Made by a program: the position numbers and the translations under genes | DNA from: Bacteroidetes bacterium GWA2_30_7 | Lineage (GTDB): Bacteria > Bacteroidota > Bacteroidia > Bacteroidales > GWF2-33-38 | Length of the DNA stretch: 19,601 nt | Direction of reading: 5' to 3' | NCBI GenBank assembly: GCA_001768155.1 | Contig: MENC01000239.1 | Coordinates: 1 to 19,601, forward strand | Notes under the pieces: generated by a model | Seen by the model: only the letters and a program-made list of their open reading frames with translations | Databases searched by the model: none | What the model was told of the DNA's origin: nothing | Shown here: one piece after another, positions 1-10,900 of the stretch | Layout: every line of letters starts with the position of its first letter | Position numbering within the stretch: the stretch's first letter is position 1

Positions 1-2360
1 CCACAAGATGCTGTGTACCAACCCAATGTTGTTCCAGAACCTCCAACTGCTGATAATGAAATATTTCCTGCATCGTCTTCACAAAAATTATTTCTGTCAA
101 CACTTGCTGATGTAGGAGCAACTGGTAAAGAATTAACAGTAATAGCATAATTTGCAGATATAGTTCCGTTACCGCAAGAATTTGTTCCCATTACAGTTAA
201 ATTACCTGAAGTTGCTGTAGCTGAAAAATTAATAGTTATTGGGTTCGTTGTACCCGAAATTGTTTCACCAGTACCAGAATATGCCCAAGTGTAACTTGTA
301 GCATTAGTAATTGCAGGTACAGAATATGAAACACCATTTTGCCCTTGGCAAACGGTTGCTGTACCGCTAATCGCTCCTGCTGCGACAGGTATTGTCCCAA
401 CTGTAATTGCATAATTAGCTGAAATTGTACCGCTTCCGCATGCATTTACTCCCATTACAGTCAAATTTCCGGAAGTTGCAGTTGCTCCAAAATTTATAGT
501 CATAGGATTTGTTGTTCCTGATATAGTTACATCTGTTCCTGAATAAGACCATGTATAGCTTGTTGCATTTGTAATTGCATCTACAGAATATGAAACACCA
601 TTTTGCCCTTGACAAACTATTGCAGTTCCGGTAATTGCACCCGCTGCACCTGGTAAAGGGCTAACTGTTATTGCATAATTAGCAGAAACAATACCGTTTC
701 CGCAAGCATTTGTTCCCATAACCGTCAGATTTCCAGAAGTTGCAGATGTAGAAAAATTAATTGTCATTGGATTAGTTGTTCCTGAAATTGTAGCTCCAGA
801 ACCAGTGTAAGCCCATGTGTAGCTTGTTGCATTATTAATTGCTCCTACTGAATATGATACTCCATTTTGTCCCTGGCAAACTATTGCAGTACCGCTTATT
901 GCACCTGCAGCATCGGGCAAAGGGCTTATAGTTGCTGTAATTGTATTTGAAGTAGCTGGTCCATCAGGGCATGGAATATTTGAAGTTAAAACACAATAAA
1001 CCTCGTCTCCTTCATTTAAAGTTGAATTTATATAATTTTCATCATCTGTACCAACTGGAACACTATTCAAATACCACTGATACGAAGGCGATGCTCCTCC
1101 ATTATCAGGAGATGCAGTAAATGTTACACTTGTACCCGAACATATTGCTCCATTTGGTGAGGCTGAAATACTAACACTTACAGGTAAAGTAGCATTATCT
1201 TCAGTTATTGTATAACTAAATTCTGCTGTACATAACATTGCATCTGTTACAGTTACAGTATAATTTCCAACACAAACATCAGCTAATTTTACGGTATCAA
1301 CTCCAAATACAGTATCAATACTATTCCACGTATAGTCTAAAGGGTAATTTGCAAAATCAATAAAATTTAATGAAATACTACCATTACATGATGTTGAACA
1401 AGTTGGTTTTACAAAAGTTGAATCAGTTACTTCAAATGGAGGATTGTCTGAAACTGAAACAGTTTTAGTTCTTGTTGTATTATCATCATCTGTTGCTTTA
1501 ACTGCCCAAGCTGTAGCTGAACCACATACTCCTGTAAAAGTATATGGAAAAAAAGTTGAAATACTATCTATTATAACTGTTTGGCAAGGTAACGTTGATG
1601 GGCATCCTTCAGTAGCATTATATAGTATTAAAGTTACAGGATAATTTGGAGCACCAGTTGCTATATCTACTGTAACCGTTCCATTACATAAAGCACCACA
1701 ATCTAATGTTGAAGTAGCTGAAAGAGTATAAGCCGATTTGTCAGCAGAATTGTCAATTGGTTTATCAGTTTTTACTGTTTCTTCATAAATTATATCTGTA
1801 ATATTCTCGTAATCAGCATATAAAATATTGCATTTTATTGATTTATTGTTTGTTGTTAAATTTGAATTTATGATTTGAAGGTTATTTTTTACATTAAAAC
1901 TTTCGTTAAATGAAATATTTTTGCAATTATTAATCAAAATTGAACCGCCTACTTCTCCATTAATTGAAACTTCTGTAAGTCTTTTACTTTCACTAAAAAC
2001 AATCGTTCCTTCAAAATTTATAAATGAATTTTCTGTACTTGTAATATTATTTCCGGTAAAATAGAGATTATTAATAGAAGAAGACACAATGAAATTATTG
2101 GGAGATAAAAATTTTAAGTTTTTACAATAAATATCATTTTCAACAATAACAAAATTGTCGAAATTAATAAATGATTTTTCATCAAAAACCACATCATTTT
2201 CCTTATCAGGAATCTTTTCTCCTCCAGTTCCTCCACTCGTTAACGACCAATGACTTTCATCGTTCCAGTTTCCGCTTCCACCAATCCAATATAATGTTTG
2301 TGCGTCTGTTACGGCTATTGATACAAAGCATAATAACAGTAGAACGTATATATATTTCAT
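1..2360 (-). CDS. Secreted multidomain surface protein (SprB-like and PKD-like repeats), C-terminus off window
   Basis: The frame is open from the ATG at 2360 to the left edge: 786 codons plus two bases, with no stop. Residues 1-20 form a signal peptide (cleavage near TDA/QT). Residues 23-39 hold the YWIGGSGNWND..HWS motif common at the start of Bacteroidota surface proteins. About 60-205 is an Asn-rich, beta-solenoid-like stretch. About 211-305 and 307-395 resemble SprB repeats (CNG then YTVTVTDA). About 396-479 is Ig-like. Residues 480-743 are three 88-residue PKD-like units, and the window ends in another Ig/PKD-like domain beginning VDRNNFCEDDAG. The protein is probably exported and attached to the surface as a T9SS cargo adhesin, but the expected C-terminal sorting domain lies outside the window. 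Domain types are recognised by motif; ligand and exact role are unknown. Confidence 0.9.
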   Translation of the reverse strand, partial: MKYIYVLLLLCFVSIAVTDAQTLYWIGGSGNWNDESHWSLTSGGTGGEKIPDKENDVVFDEKSFINFDNFVIVENDIYCKNLKFLSPNNFIVSSSINNLYFTGNNITSTENSFINFEGTIVFSESKRLTEVSINGEVGGSILINNCKNISFNESFNVKNNLQIINSNLTTNNKSIKCNILYADYENITDIIYEETVKTDKPIDNSADKSAYTLSATSTLDCGALCNGTVTVDIATGAPNYPVTLILYNATEGCPSTLPCQTVIIDSISTFFPYTFTGVCGSATAWAVKATDDDNTTRTKTVSVSDNPPFEVTDSTFVKPTCSTSCNGSISLNFIDFANYPLDYTWNSIDTVFGVDTVKLADVCVGNYTVTVTDAMLCTAEFSYTITEDNATLPVSVSISASPNGAICSGTSVTFTASPDNGGASPSYQWYLNSVPVGTDDENYINSTLNEGDEVYCVLTSNIPCPDGPATSNTITATISPLPDAAGAISGTAIVCQGQNGVSYSVGAINNATSYTWAYTGSGATISGTTNPMTINFSTSATSGNLTVMGTNACGNGIVSANYAITVSPLPGAAGAITGTAIVCQGQNGVSYSVDAITNATSYTWSYSGTDVTISGTTNPMTINFGATATSGNLTVMGVNACGSGTISANYAITVGTIPVAAGAISGTATVCQGQNGVSYSVPAITNATSYTWAYSGTGETISGTTNPITINFSATATSGNLTVMGTNSCGNGTISANYAITVNSLPVAPTSASVDRNNFCEDDAGNISLSAVGGSGTTLGWYTASC
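132..923 (-). repeat. Three tandem 264-bp (88-residue) PKD-like repeat units
   Basis: The units are 660-923, 396-659 and 132-395, in exact register with a period of 264 bp and no linker. Each encodes a block with VCQGQNGVSYSV, NATSYTW, ISGTTNP, TSGNLTVMG and ISANYAIT. By eye the first two units share about 71 of 88 residues. Such closely matching units suggest recent duplication or gene conversion. They form stacked beta-sandwich domains of a surface stalk. Confidence 0.92.
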
Positions 2361-2829
2361 ATTTTTTAAAATTTTAAATTCTTTTACGTAAATAAATGTA
2401 TTAAAGTTACATAATACGAAACGCAAAGATAAAAATATAATAGATTTTACAAATTTTTTTATATCCTGAATTGTATTAACATTATTATTTTTTAAAAAGA
2501 AATTTACGACTTTTTTGCAAAATTTTATTTATTCTAAATTGACTAAATTCTCTTTTGTAATGTTAAAAAGTAGCTTTTGTAAAACTAAAATTGTTAACAT
2601 AATGCTAATTTATCTATTAATCAAATAATTAGAACTTTGATTTTTAAATTTAATACATTGAAATATGTTATTAAATTATTAGTCAAAAATAGAATATGTT
2701 TTTTAACAATATTTGAAACAAATCGTATAATTTTGTAAAAACAGATAAAGATGTATTATTTTTAAAATAATTGAAACTTTTTTGGAAAATTATCGTATAA
2801 AAAGTTTGTTGTAAAACATATAATTTAGA
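2361..2829. other. AT-rich divergent intergenic region
   Basis: This 469-bp gap separates the minus-strand adhesin from the plus-strand Uma2 genes. It contains the promoter annotated at 2424-2453. For the plus strand the only exact -7-like box I see is TAATTTTG at 2728-2735, without a TTTG/TTG at a suitable distance upstream, so it is weak. I see no convincing small ORF, RNA gene or strong hairpin. Confidence 0.6.
2424..2453 (-). promoter_or_regulatory. Bacteroidota-type promoter for the adhesin gene
   Basis: Read on the minus strand, TTTG (2450-2453) is followed after 18 bp by TATCTTTG (2424-2431), an exact match to the TAnnTTTG -7 consensus. This predicts a transcript start roughly 55 nt upstream of the ATG at 2360. 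The boxes are directly visible; activity is inferred. Confidence 0.62.
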
Positions 2830-3405
2830 ATGGAGCCTCTAACAATAAATACAAATGCCTTTAACTTAACCGAAGAAGAACTCTTTATTTTCTGTACCGA
2901 AAACAGAGATTTACGGATTGAAATGGACGAAAACAAGCAAATTTATATTATGTCGCCTACTAGAGGAATTACAGGAAATAGAAATATGGCTGTTTCAGCT
3001 ATTTTATATTTATGGAATAAAAATAAAAAAACGGGATATGTATTTGATTCAAGTTCAGGCTTTACACTTCCAAGCGGAGCAATGCGTTCGCCCGATGCAG
3101 CATGGATAAAAAAAGAAAAATGGGAAGCACTATCTATCGAAGACCGTGAAAAGTTTGCACATATTTGCCCTGATTTTATTATTGAAATTAAATCAAAAAC
3201 CGACTCATTAAAAGAACAGCAAAATAAAATGCAGGAATGGCTCGAAAATGGCTGCTGCCTTGGTTGGTTAATAGATTTTGATAATAAAATAGTTTATATT
3301 TATAAACCAAAACACGAAGTTTCTGTAATCAATACTTTTGCGACTCCTATTTCTGACGAAGACGTATTACAAGGATTTGAACTGAACTTAAATGAAATTG
3401 AATAA
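2830..3405 (+). CDS. Uma2 family (DUF820) PD-(D/E)XK nuclease-like protein, ExK subtype
   Basis: This 191-residue protein has the Uma2-type nuclease core. RSPDAAW gives the conserved Asp89, and PDFIIEIKSKTD (113-125) gives Glu119 and Lys121, so a D...ExK active-site signature is complete. KMQEWLENG (134-141) and LGWLID (144-149) are the usual downstream helix and strand. The start is the first ATG, in an A-rich context without Shine-Dalgarno. It lies 18 bp before the second Uma2 gene, so the two are probably co-transcribed. It is closely similar to the third Uma2 gene, especially from FDSSSGFTL onward. Uma2 proteins are abundant in cyanobacteria and several other phyla; their biological role and substrate are not settled, and a link to mobile DNA is speculative. 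Confidence 0.9.
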   Translation: MEPLTINTNAFNLTEEELFIFCTENRDLRIEMDENKQIYIMSPTRGITGNRNMAVSAILYLWNKNKKTGYVFDSSSGFTLPSGAMRSPDAAWIKKEKWEALSIEDREKFAHICPDFIIEIKSKTDSLKEQQNKMQEWLENGCCLGWLIDFDNKIVYIYKPKHEVSVINTFATPISDEDVLQGFELNLNEIE

Positions 3406-3423
3406 AAAATCATCTAATTAGAA

Positions 3424-3945
3424 ATGTTGACAATAGAAAAAAAATATACTACCGACGACTTCAAAAAAATTGAAGAAGGAACATTTTGTCAACTAATAAA
3501 CGGAGAAATAATTATGTCGCCATCACCTTCAACAGCTCATCAAAGAACTTTACGCAAGATATTTGAACAAATTCTTAAATATCTCGAAATAAACGGAGAA
3601 GTGTTTGTAGCACCTTTAGACGTATATCTCAATAAGGAAAATGCTTATCAACCAGATATTATCTTTGTTTCAAAAGAAAAACTTGATATTATTAAAGAAG
3701 ATGGAATATACGGTGCTCCTGACTTAATAATTGAAATTCTCTCACCATCTAATAGCTATTATGATTTAAAGGATAAAAAGAAAATTTATGAAAAATACGG
3801 AGTAAAAGAATATTGGCTAGTTGACCCACTTGATGGTGAGGCTACCGGTTTTAAAAATGAGAATGAAAAATTTATCGAATTTTACAATGGAACAAACGAA
3901 TTTACTATTAAACTCTTAAATTTGAAAATACAATTAAATACTTAA
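3424..3945 (+). CDS. Uma2 family (DUF820) protein, classical subtype
   Basis: This 173-residue protein is near the usual Uma2 length. It shows the classical pattern: LINGEIIMSPSPSTAHQ (24-40), PLDVYL (Asp66), QPDIIFVS (Asp78), APDLIIEILSPSN (Asp100, Glu104), then Asp114, a Lys-rich helix (118-120) and GVKEYWLVDP (126-135). In this subtype the Lys of the ExK motif is absent from the strand (EIL here), and the downstream Lys is thought to replace it. It follows the first Uma2 gene by 18 bp. It is clearly a different subtype from its neighbours, so the cluster is not a simple triplication. A PD-(D/E)XK fold is expected; activity and target are unknown. Confidence 0.92.
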   Translation: MLTIEKKYTTDDFKKIEEGTFCQLINGEIIMSPSPSTAHQRTLRKIFEQILKYLEINGEVFVAPLDVYLNKENAYQPDIIFVSKEKLDIIKEDGIYGAPDLIIEILSPSNSYYDLKDKKKIYEKYGVKEYWLVDPLDGEATGFKNENEKFIEFYNGTNEFTIKLLNLKIQLNT

Positions 3946-4103
3946 ATTTTTAATCAATCACTATTAGCATTTAATGTATTTTATTAATATATTTATGTAA
4001 TAGTTTAAACTGAAATTAAAAAACATCGTAAGAGAGAAAAAGAAATTTATAACTCATAATATAATATTGAACAACAAATAACAATAAAAGTTCAAAAAAC
4101 AAA

Positions 4104-4682
4104 ATGGAGGCAATTACTTTATATACCGAAAAATTAACAGGATTTGACGAAGAACAATTCTTTCAGTTTTGCATTCAAAATCAGGAACTAAAATTTGAAC
4201 GCGATAAAAATAAAAACATTATTATAATGGCACCAACTGGAGCTTTAACAGGAAATTATAATTTTAAAATACTTAGAGTATTGGGAAATTGGAATGAATT
4301 AAATAAATTAGGTTATTGCTTCGATTCAAGTACAGGATTTACACTACCTAATAAAGCCATGCGTTCTCCAGATGCTGCTTGGATTGCCAAAGAGCGTTGG
4401 GAAAAAGTACCTTTAGCTGATAAAGAAAAATTTGCACATATTTGCCCTGATTTTATAATAGAACTTAAATCGAAAACAGATTCATTAAAAACATTGCAAA
4501 ATAAAATGCAAGAATGGCTCGAAAATGGTTGTCGCTTAGGTTGGCTAATAGATTTTGAAAACAAAACAATTTACATTTATAAACCCAGTAAAGAATTACA
4601 AATAGTTGAAAACTTTGAATATGCAATTTCAGGAGAAGATATTTTACAAGGTTTTGAGCTTAATTTAAAAGAAATTTTATAA
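4104..4682 (+). CDS. Uma2 family (DUF820) PD-(D/E)XK nuclease-like protein, ExK subtype, paralog of the gene at 2830
   Basis: This 192-residue protein aligns end to end with the gene at 2830. Shared blocks include AMRSPDAAWI, EKFAHICPDFIIE, KSKTDSLK, QNKMQEWLENGC, LGWLIDF and LQGFELNL. The active-site signature (Asp in RSPD, then ELK for ExK) is intact. The N-terminal 60 residues have diverged much more than the rest, which may reflect a different partner or substrate. It is separated from the previous gene by 158 bp of AT-rich DNA, so it may have its own promoter, although I found no exact TAnnTTTG box there. The likely origin is duplication with the classical Uma2 gene in between. The cellular role is unknown. 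Confidence 0.9.
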   Translation: MEAITLYTEKLTGFDEEQFFQFCIQNQELKFERDKNKNIIIMAPTGALTGNYNFKILRVLGNWNELNKLGYCFDSSTGFTLPNKAMRSPDAAWIAKERWEKVPLADKEKFAHICPDFIIELKSKTDSLKTLQNKMQEWLENGCRLGWLIDFENKTIYIYKPSKELQIVENFEYAISGEDILQGFELNLKEIL

Positions 4683-4718
4683 AAAATGGAGTATAATATA
4701 AAAACAAGTTAATTTTTA

Positions 4719-4958
4719 ATGTTAAATATGCATAATTTTACTAAAGATATTTCTGGTTTGCTTCATAATATGGTTTTTAATAAAAATCTCATTTTAAATA
4801 GAATATTAAATTTTTCTTTTTTATTTATAATATTTTTATTGTTAAATACATATACTTTTTCGCAAACACTTTGGGATGGTCTAACAGTCTCTACAAATAG
4901 TGGAGATATAGCTAATTGTGAAAAGCAGCGATTAAATCAGGAAAGGAGGATTTTATGA
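4719..4958 (+). CDS. Small secreted-looking protein or remnant of an exported protein
   Basis: The frame encodes 79 residues. An internal ATG at 4770 (residue 18) would give a cleaner signal peptide: a Lys/Arg n-region, the hydrophobic core FLFIIFLLL, then NTYTFSQ, a usual Bacteroidota cleavage region. Only about 30 residues would remain after cleavage (starting TLWDGLTVSTNSGD), too short for a normal surface domain. It may therefore be the truncated 5' end of an older cargo gene. Its TGA overlaps the ATG of the giant downstream gene as ATGA, and that gene's Shine-Dalgarno lies within its last codons, an arrangement compatible with translational coupling. No family recognised. It could also be non-coding. 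Confidence 0.42.
   Translation: MLNMHNFTKDISGLLHNMVFNKNLILNRILNFSFLFIIFLLLNTYTFSQTLWDGLTVSTNSGDIANCEKQRLNQERRIL
4944..4950 (+). promoter_or_regulatory. Unusually strong Shine-Dalgarno for the giant surface protein
   Basis: AGGAGGA ends 4 nt before the ATG at 4955 and closely matches the 16S anti-Shine-Dalgarno complement. Most Bacteroidota genes, including the others in this window, lack such a site. It fixes 4955 as the start and lies inside the 3' end of the preceding small ORF. Confidence 0.75.
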
Positions 4959-7900
4959 ATAAACTAAATTTATTATATCTTTTTCTGAAATTTAAAATTC
5001 AACAAATTATTATTTGTGCTTTACTACTATTAATTTTTACTTCAAATAAAATTCTTGCTACTACTTATTATTCTTTTGCAGCCACTGATCCTCGACTTTT
5101 TGCCAGTTGGACTGATGATCTTACATGTACAGGTGCAAATCCTGCAAATTTTACAACTGCAGGTGATATTTTTATTGTTCAAGCTGCACATGATTTAACT
5201 ATGGGAAATAATTGGACAATTGGAGCTAATGTAACTTTACAAATTGATGGAATATTAAGAGATAACAATAAAAGTTTAGTTACAGGTGGAGATATTATTT
5301 TAAATGGAACATTATATTATCAAAAAGCAACTACTTGGACCGGTAATAACTGGAGTGGTAATGGTACGATTAATATTGGTGGTGGTAATCCTACACTTAC
5401 ATTAAATCCTTCTACAGCAACAGTAACTTTCAATGGTTCCCCAACAATTAATATAAAAATTACTATTACTGATGCTACAACTGTTTCAAATAATGGAAAT
5501 ATTACTTTAAATAACGTTTTGAATGGTGGAGGTGGTACAGCTACCTGGCTTAATAATAATGGTTCAACTTTGAATTATAGTGTTGCAGGAACTCCCATGG
5601 CTACAGGATTATTAGATGTTGATGCAGCCTCAAATTTAGTTAAATATACTGCAACAAATAATTTAACTATCAAAACTACTAATTATTATAATTTAACTAT
5701 TGCAATCACAACTGCTAAAACAGCTTCGCTTGGTGGTGCAGTAGTAGTTGGTAACAATTTAACAATAAGTAGTGGCATACTTGATCCTGTAGGTAATGAT
5801 TTAACTGTTGATGGCACTACGACCATTAGTGGTGGGAATTTAAGTGATTCTAATATTGGTGGAAATAATACATTGAATGATGTAAGTATATCAAGTGGTA
5901 ATCTTCAGGTAAATGGTGCTAACGAAACATTTTCTATAGGAGGTAATTTAACCATGACAGGTGGTTCAATAACTGCTGCTACTGCTAATACTACTACGGT
6001 TAATGTTACTGGAAATTTATCTGTTCCTAGTGGAACGGTTGCAATAAATGGCGGCTCAGGAACAACTTCAATAACTATAACCAGTACATCTTCTGTTGTT
6101 GGAACATTAAATATAGAAAATACTGGTACCGTTAATTACACTGCAACAGGAGCAACTACTATATCAGGTACTTTAAGTATTCCAAGTACATTAGGTACAA
6201 AAATATTTGGAGGTATTACTGTAAATACTACTGGAACATGGAATAATTCCGGAAATAGCCCGATTACAGTAAATGGTAGTATTCAACTAAATGGTTCGGG
6301 AGCTTTTACTTCTGGTTCAGGTCTTTATACATTAGCCGGTGGTGCTAATACAATTAGTGGAACAGCTACTGATATCACTATTACATCGGCATTAGTTACA
6401 GGCGTTTACGAATTATTAAGTAGTATAACTTTTATTGTACCTACATTAGCAGTAGATGGTACTTTCACAAATAGCAGTACTTGTACTATTGCCACATCAT
6501 TATCAGGCACAAATGAATTTATTCAGGGAACTAATTCTACTTTGAATATTGGAGGAGCTATTACTGTTACCACTTTTACTGCTTCTACAAATTGCGATAA
6601 TGTAGTAAATTATAATGGAACAGCAGCACAAACAATGAAAGCCGGTAACTATTGTTCACTTACTGTTTCAAATACCAATGCGATTACTGGGGCTACTTTT
6701 GGTGGAGTTACAAGTGTAGCAAATACTTTTACTGTTAGTAGCAGTGGACTTGCTACTAACTCGGGGCAGCAAATAACAGTTACTGGTAATACTGCAATTA
6801 CAGGTACATTTAATATTACCGGAGCTGTAGGGGCAAAGGAATTTAACAATATTACTGTAAATGCTGGTGGAATATTGAATAATTCAGGTAATTCAGATAT
6901 TGTTGTGAATGGAGATATACTAAATGATGATACATTTACATCAGGTTCCGGTACATATACACTGCAAGGCGGAGCCACAAAAACTATTAGCGGTAGTTCT
7001 GGTGTTAATATTACAAATGCTACTGTTAGCGGTACTTATCAAGTTAATTCTGCTGGTTTTACATGTGCTAATTTAACAGTAAGCGGTTCTTTATCGAATA
7101 ATAATGTTACAACTGTAAGCACTTCGTTATCTGGCGTCGGTACATTTACACAATTAAATGGTTCAATTTTTAATATTGGAGGAACCAATACTATAACTAC
7201 ATTTGATGTTGATGTAAATTCCAATACTGTAGAATATAATGGAGGAGGGGCACAAACGGTTTATTCAACTACTTATCATCATTTAAATAAAAGCGGTGGG
7301 GGGACTGCTACTTTAGGAGGTGATATTACGGTAAATGGTAATATTTCTATCACAAGCACCGGTACTCTTAGTGCTGATGCGGCTGCTTATAATATTACTT
7401 TATTAGGTAACTGGTCTAAAGCAGCAACAGCAACATTTACAGGCAACTCCGGAGCTGGCAAAGTAGTTTTTGACGGGACAGTCGCTCAAAGTACAACAGG
7501 TGTTACTACTTTCACAAATCTTGAAATAAGTAATTCGAATGCAGCTGGTGTTACATTAGGTGAAGATATTACTATTAATACTAACCTGAATTTTGTACAG
7601 GGAAATATTAATACAGGTAGTTATTATGTGAAAATTCCAAGTGGAGTTACTGTAACTAACCCTACAAACGGACATGTTTATGGCTATTTGCAAAAATATA
7701 TTAGCGCCGGTGGTGCTGATGTTACTTTTGAAGTTGGTGGCAGTAGTACCGATTATACTCCTGTTATTGTGAATATTACTGCCGGTTTTGTAGCAGGTTA
7801 TTTAGTATGTTCTTCATCTAATTCGCCAACAGAACATGGAGATGTTTCCTCTTCAGATATAGATGCTTCAAAGAATATTAACAGATATTGGAAAATCAGA

Positions 7901-10900
7901 ACAAGTGATGGCGATGGTGATGTTACATTTACAAATATTGATATTACATTTAATTTTTTAGATGCAGATAAGGATGGTGGTATAAATCCTCCCGATTTTG
8001 AAATTCAAAAATATGATGGAACCAGTTGGTATGATGTTACCGAAACAGACCAGTTTGCTAACTCAATTAAGCTTACTAATGGTGGAGCAAATGCCGTAAT
8101 TGCAGGAATTACTAAATATGATTTTATTGTTGGACATAGAATTAATCCCGATTATATTTATAATGCAACTACAGGTCCAATTACATGGAATAATCAGGCA
8201 AACTGGATTAAAGCACGAAGTGGAAAAATATCTACCGATGGTGTTACTACTACGGTTACAGGAGATGGTACTACATTATTTACTACTGAGCTTAGTTTAG
8301 GAGATGTTCTTATTTTATCAACCAGTCCTACAACTATTATTGGAACAATTAATACTATAACAAATAATAATATTTTAGATTTAAATGCTCCGGCTGCTTT
8401 ATATGCTAATGTTGATTTTGGAAAACAAACAATTCCAAATAATGCAAACGACATTGTTTATATTGGTAATCCTTTAATAGCAGTTGCTAATACTGATGTA
8501 ACTTTAGATATGAACCCTTCTATTTTCAGATTGATTTTTAATGATATGGCATGTGCCAATACATTAACTCACGCAGCTGCCAACAGCTTGACTCTTGGTT
8601 CTAATGTTACTGTAAAACAACCAACAAATGCAAATACTAATTTATGGGATATTGCAGGGGGGAGTGCTACAGTGGGTGGTAATCTGAATATTGGCAGTAG
8701 TGTTGCCGCTGTTGGACAGATTGCTGAAGTAAATATAATTGGTGGAAGCATAACTTTAAATAATAATTTAATATTTAGTACTACAACAGCTTCTGATGCC
8801 TTACTTGATTTAAGTGCCGGTGGTGGCAGAGTTTATTTAAAAGGAAATATTTCGTTAAATTCTGATGGAACTATTAATCCGGGTTCATTGGGTAGTATTT
8901 TTGATTATTGTGGTACTTCAAAAAACCAAACCGTCGTATTTACCGGAAACCCCACATATTATAATTTATATTTTAATAATACTTACGCAAGTGGAAGTGT
9001 TACTCTTGGAAGCAATTTAACAAAAGATAATGTTACCGGGAATGTTATTGTTCAAACCGGTAAATTTTTCAATGGCGGTTATAGTATTGATGCTATTACT
9101 CTTACTACAACATTTGAAGTTGATAATGGAGCATATTTTCGTATGACAGGCAATAGTGTATTTCCTACAAATTTTAATAGTTATGATATGCAAACAGGTA
9201 GTTATACACAGTATTATCAGGATAATGCAGGTGGTACTGATATTTCGCTACAGATTTATGGTTATTTAGAAAGCAAACCTCAAACAAACGGAAGAACACA
9301 TTATTTTGTTAATGGAACAACAACAATTAATAATAACTTAACTATAGGCGATGCAACATATAGTGGCACTACCGACATAAATACAAATGATGCAACTGTT
9401 ACCGTTTTAGGTGATATAATAATTGATAATCTGGCTACATTAATTGCTGACGGGGTTGGTGGAACTGGTTACAAAACACTAACACTAGGAGGTAACTGGA
9501 CCAATAACGGAGGTACTTTTACCACAAGTAATGGAAACATTCAATTTAACTGTACTGATAATAAAGCTATAAATGGGAGTGCTTTATCACAGACTTTATA
9601 TAATGTTGAACTTGCCTTAACTGCCGGAAAAACGTTAAGTGTAGGTGGCAGTACTACTACTTTAACTGTAAATAATTTTACAGAAACAACAGGGAATTTT
9701 ACAGGACCAACAACTATGACTGTAAATAATAATTTGGTTCAATCGGCTGGCACTTTTACAGGTGGTACAACAATGACAATTTCGGGTACTGCCCAATTTA
9801 ATGGGGGAACTCATAATGCAGCAACTACTCAGACTATTACAGGAACCGCAACTATTAATACCGATGGAACAATTTTTACAGGAGGTACTACCTTAACTTT
9901 AAACGATGTTTTAACCTGTAATGATGCAAGTACTTTTACAACAGCAACTACCACAGATATTAATGCAAATGTTGTTTTAAATAGTACAAGTTCATTGGTT
10001 GGTGGAACTACAATTAATTTTTCGGGGGCTACATGGACAAACAATGGAGGTGCTTTTGATGGGACTACAAATTCAAATACAATTGTTTTTGACAATAATG
10101 CTGCACAATTAATTACAGGTACTGCAAATGCAGAAACATTCTATAATTGTGAAATTGCAATAACCGGAGGGAATGCTCTTACTACGAATACTCCTGCATT
10201 TACTACACTAACAGTTAATGATTTAACGATGACCACCGGCAATTTTACACCACCTGCTACTTTAGCTGTAAATGATGATTTTACTCAATCATCAGGCACT
10301 TATACCGGAAATACTCTCGTAACTGTTTCAGATGTATTTACATTAGATGGAGGTACCTTTACAGCAGGAGCAACAACCACAGTTGTAGGCAATTTTATAA
10401 TGAATGCCGGAACTTATACCGCAGGAGCAAATCTTAATGTAGGTGGTAATTGGGATTATAATGGAGGTACTTTCACTCCCGGTACAAATACTGTTACATT
10501 CAATGGAAGTGTTGACCAAACTCTTGATGGAGTAATGTCTTTCTATAATCTTACCATGGGACAAAGTGTAACTGCTAAAAAACTTACTTTAAACAGTACC
10601 GTTACTGTTACCAATAGTTTGACAATGACTACAGGTCTTATTTCTACTACCACTAATTCTCTTACTTTAGGAACTGCTGCAACTGCTGCATCTGTTGGGG
10701 ATGCGGATAGTTATGTTGATGGACCATTAATAAAAAATGTACTTGGTGGTGCACTTGGTCCTGTTACAAATAATTTTCCTGTTGGTAAAGGTACTGCATG
10801 GCGTCCGTTAGAATTGACTTATACTCATTTGGGTGGATGCCCAGCTTATAGCTATACAGCAGAAGTATTTAATACTGCTCCACCGGCGATGACATTACCG

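Noticed and set aside
132..923. Possible CRISPR-like or noncoding tandem array
   Set aside because: The 264-bp period encodes continuous, conserved PKD-like protein units without spacers.
236..2377. Short ORFs on both strands in the first 2.4 kb (236-445 and 415-615 minus, 1444-1644 and 2171-2377 plus)
   Set aside because: They are out-of-frame or antisense shadows of the continuous minus-strand adhesin frame, with repeat-derived composition and no recognisable domain.
2728..2735. TAATTTTG as promoter for the first Uma2 gene
   Set aside because: The -7 match is exact but no -33 box lies at a proper distance, and such strings are expected by chance in AT-rich DNA.
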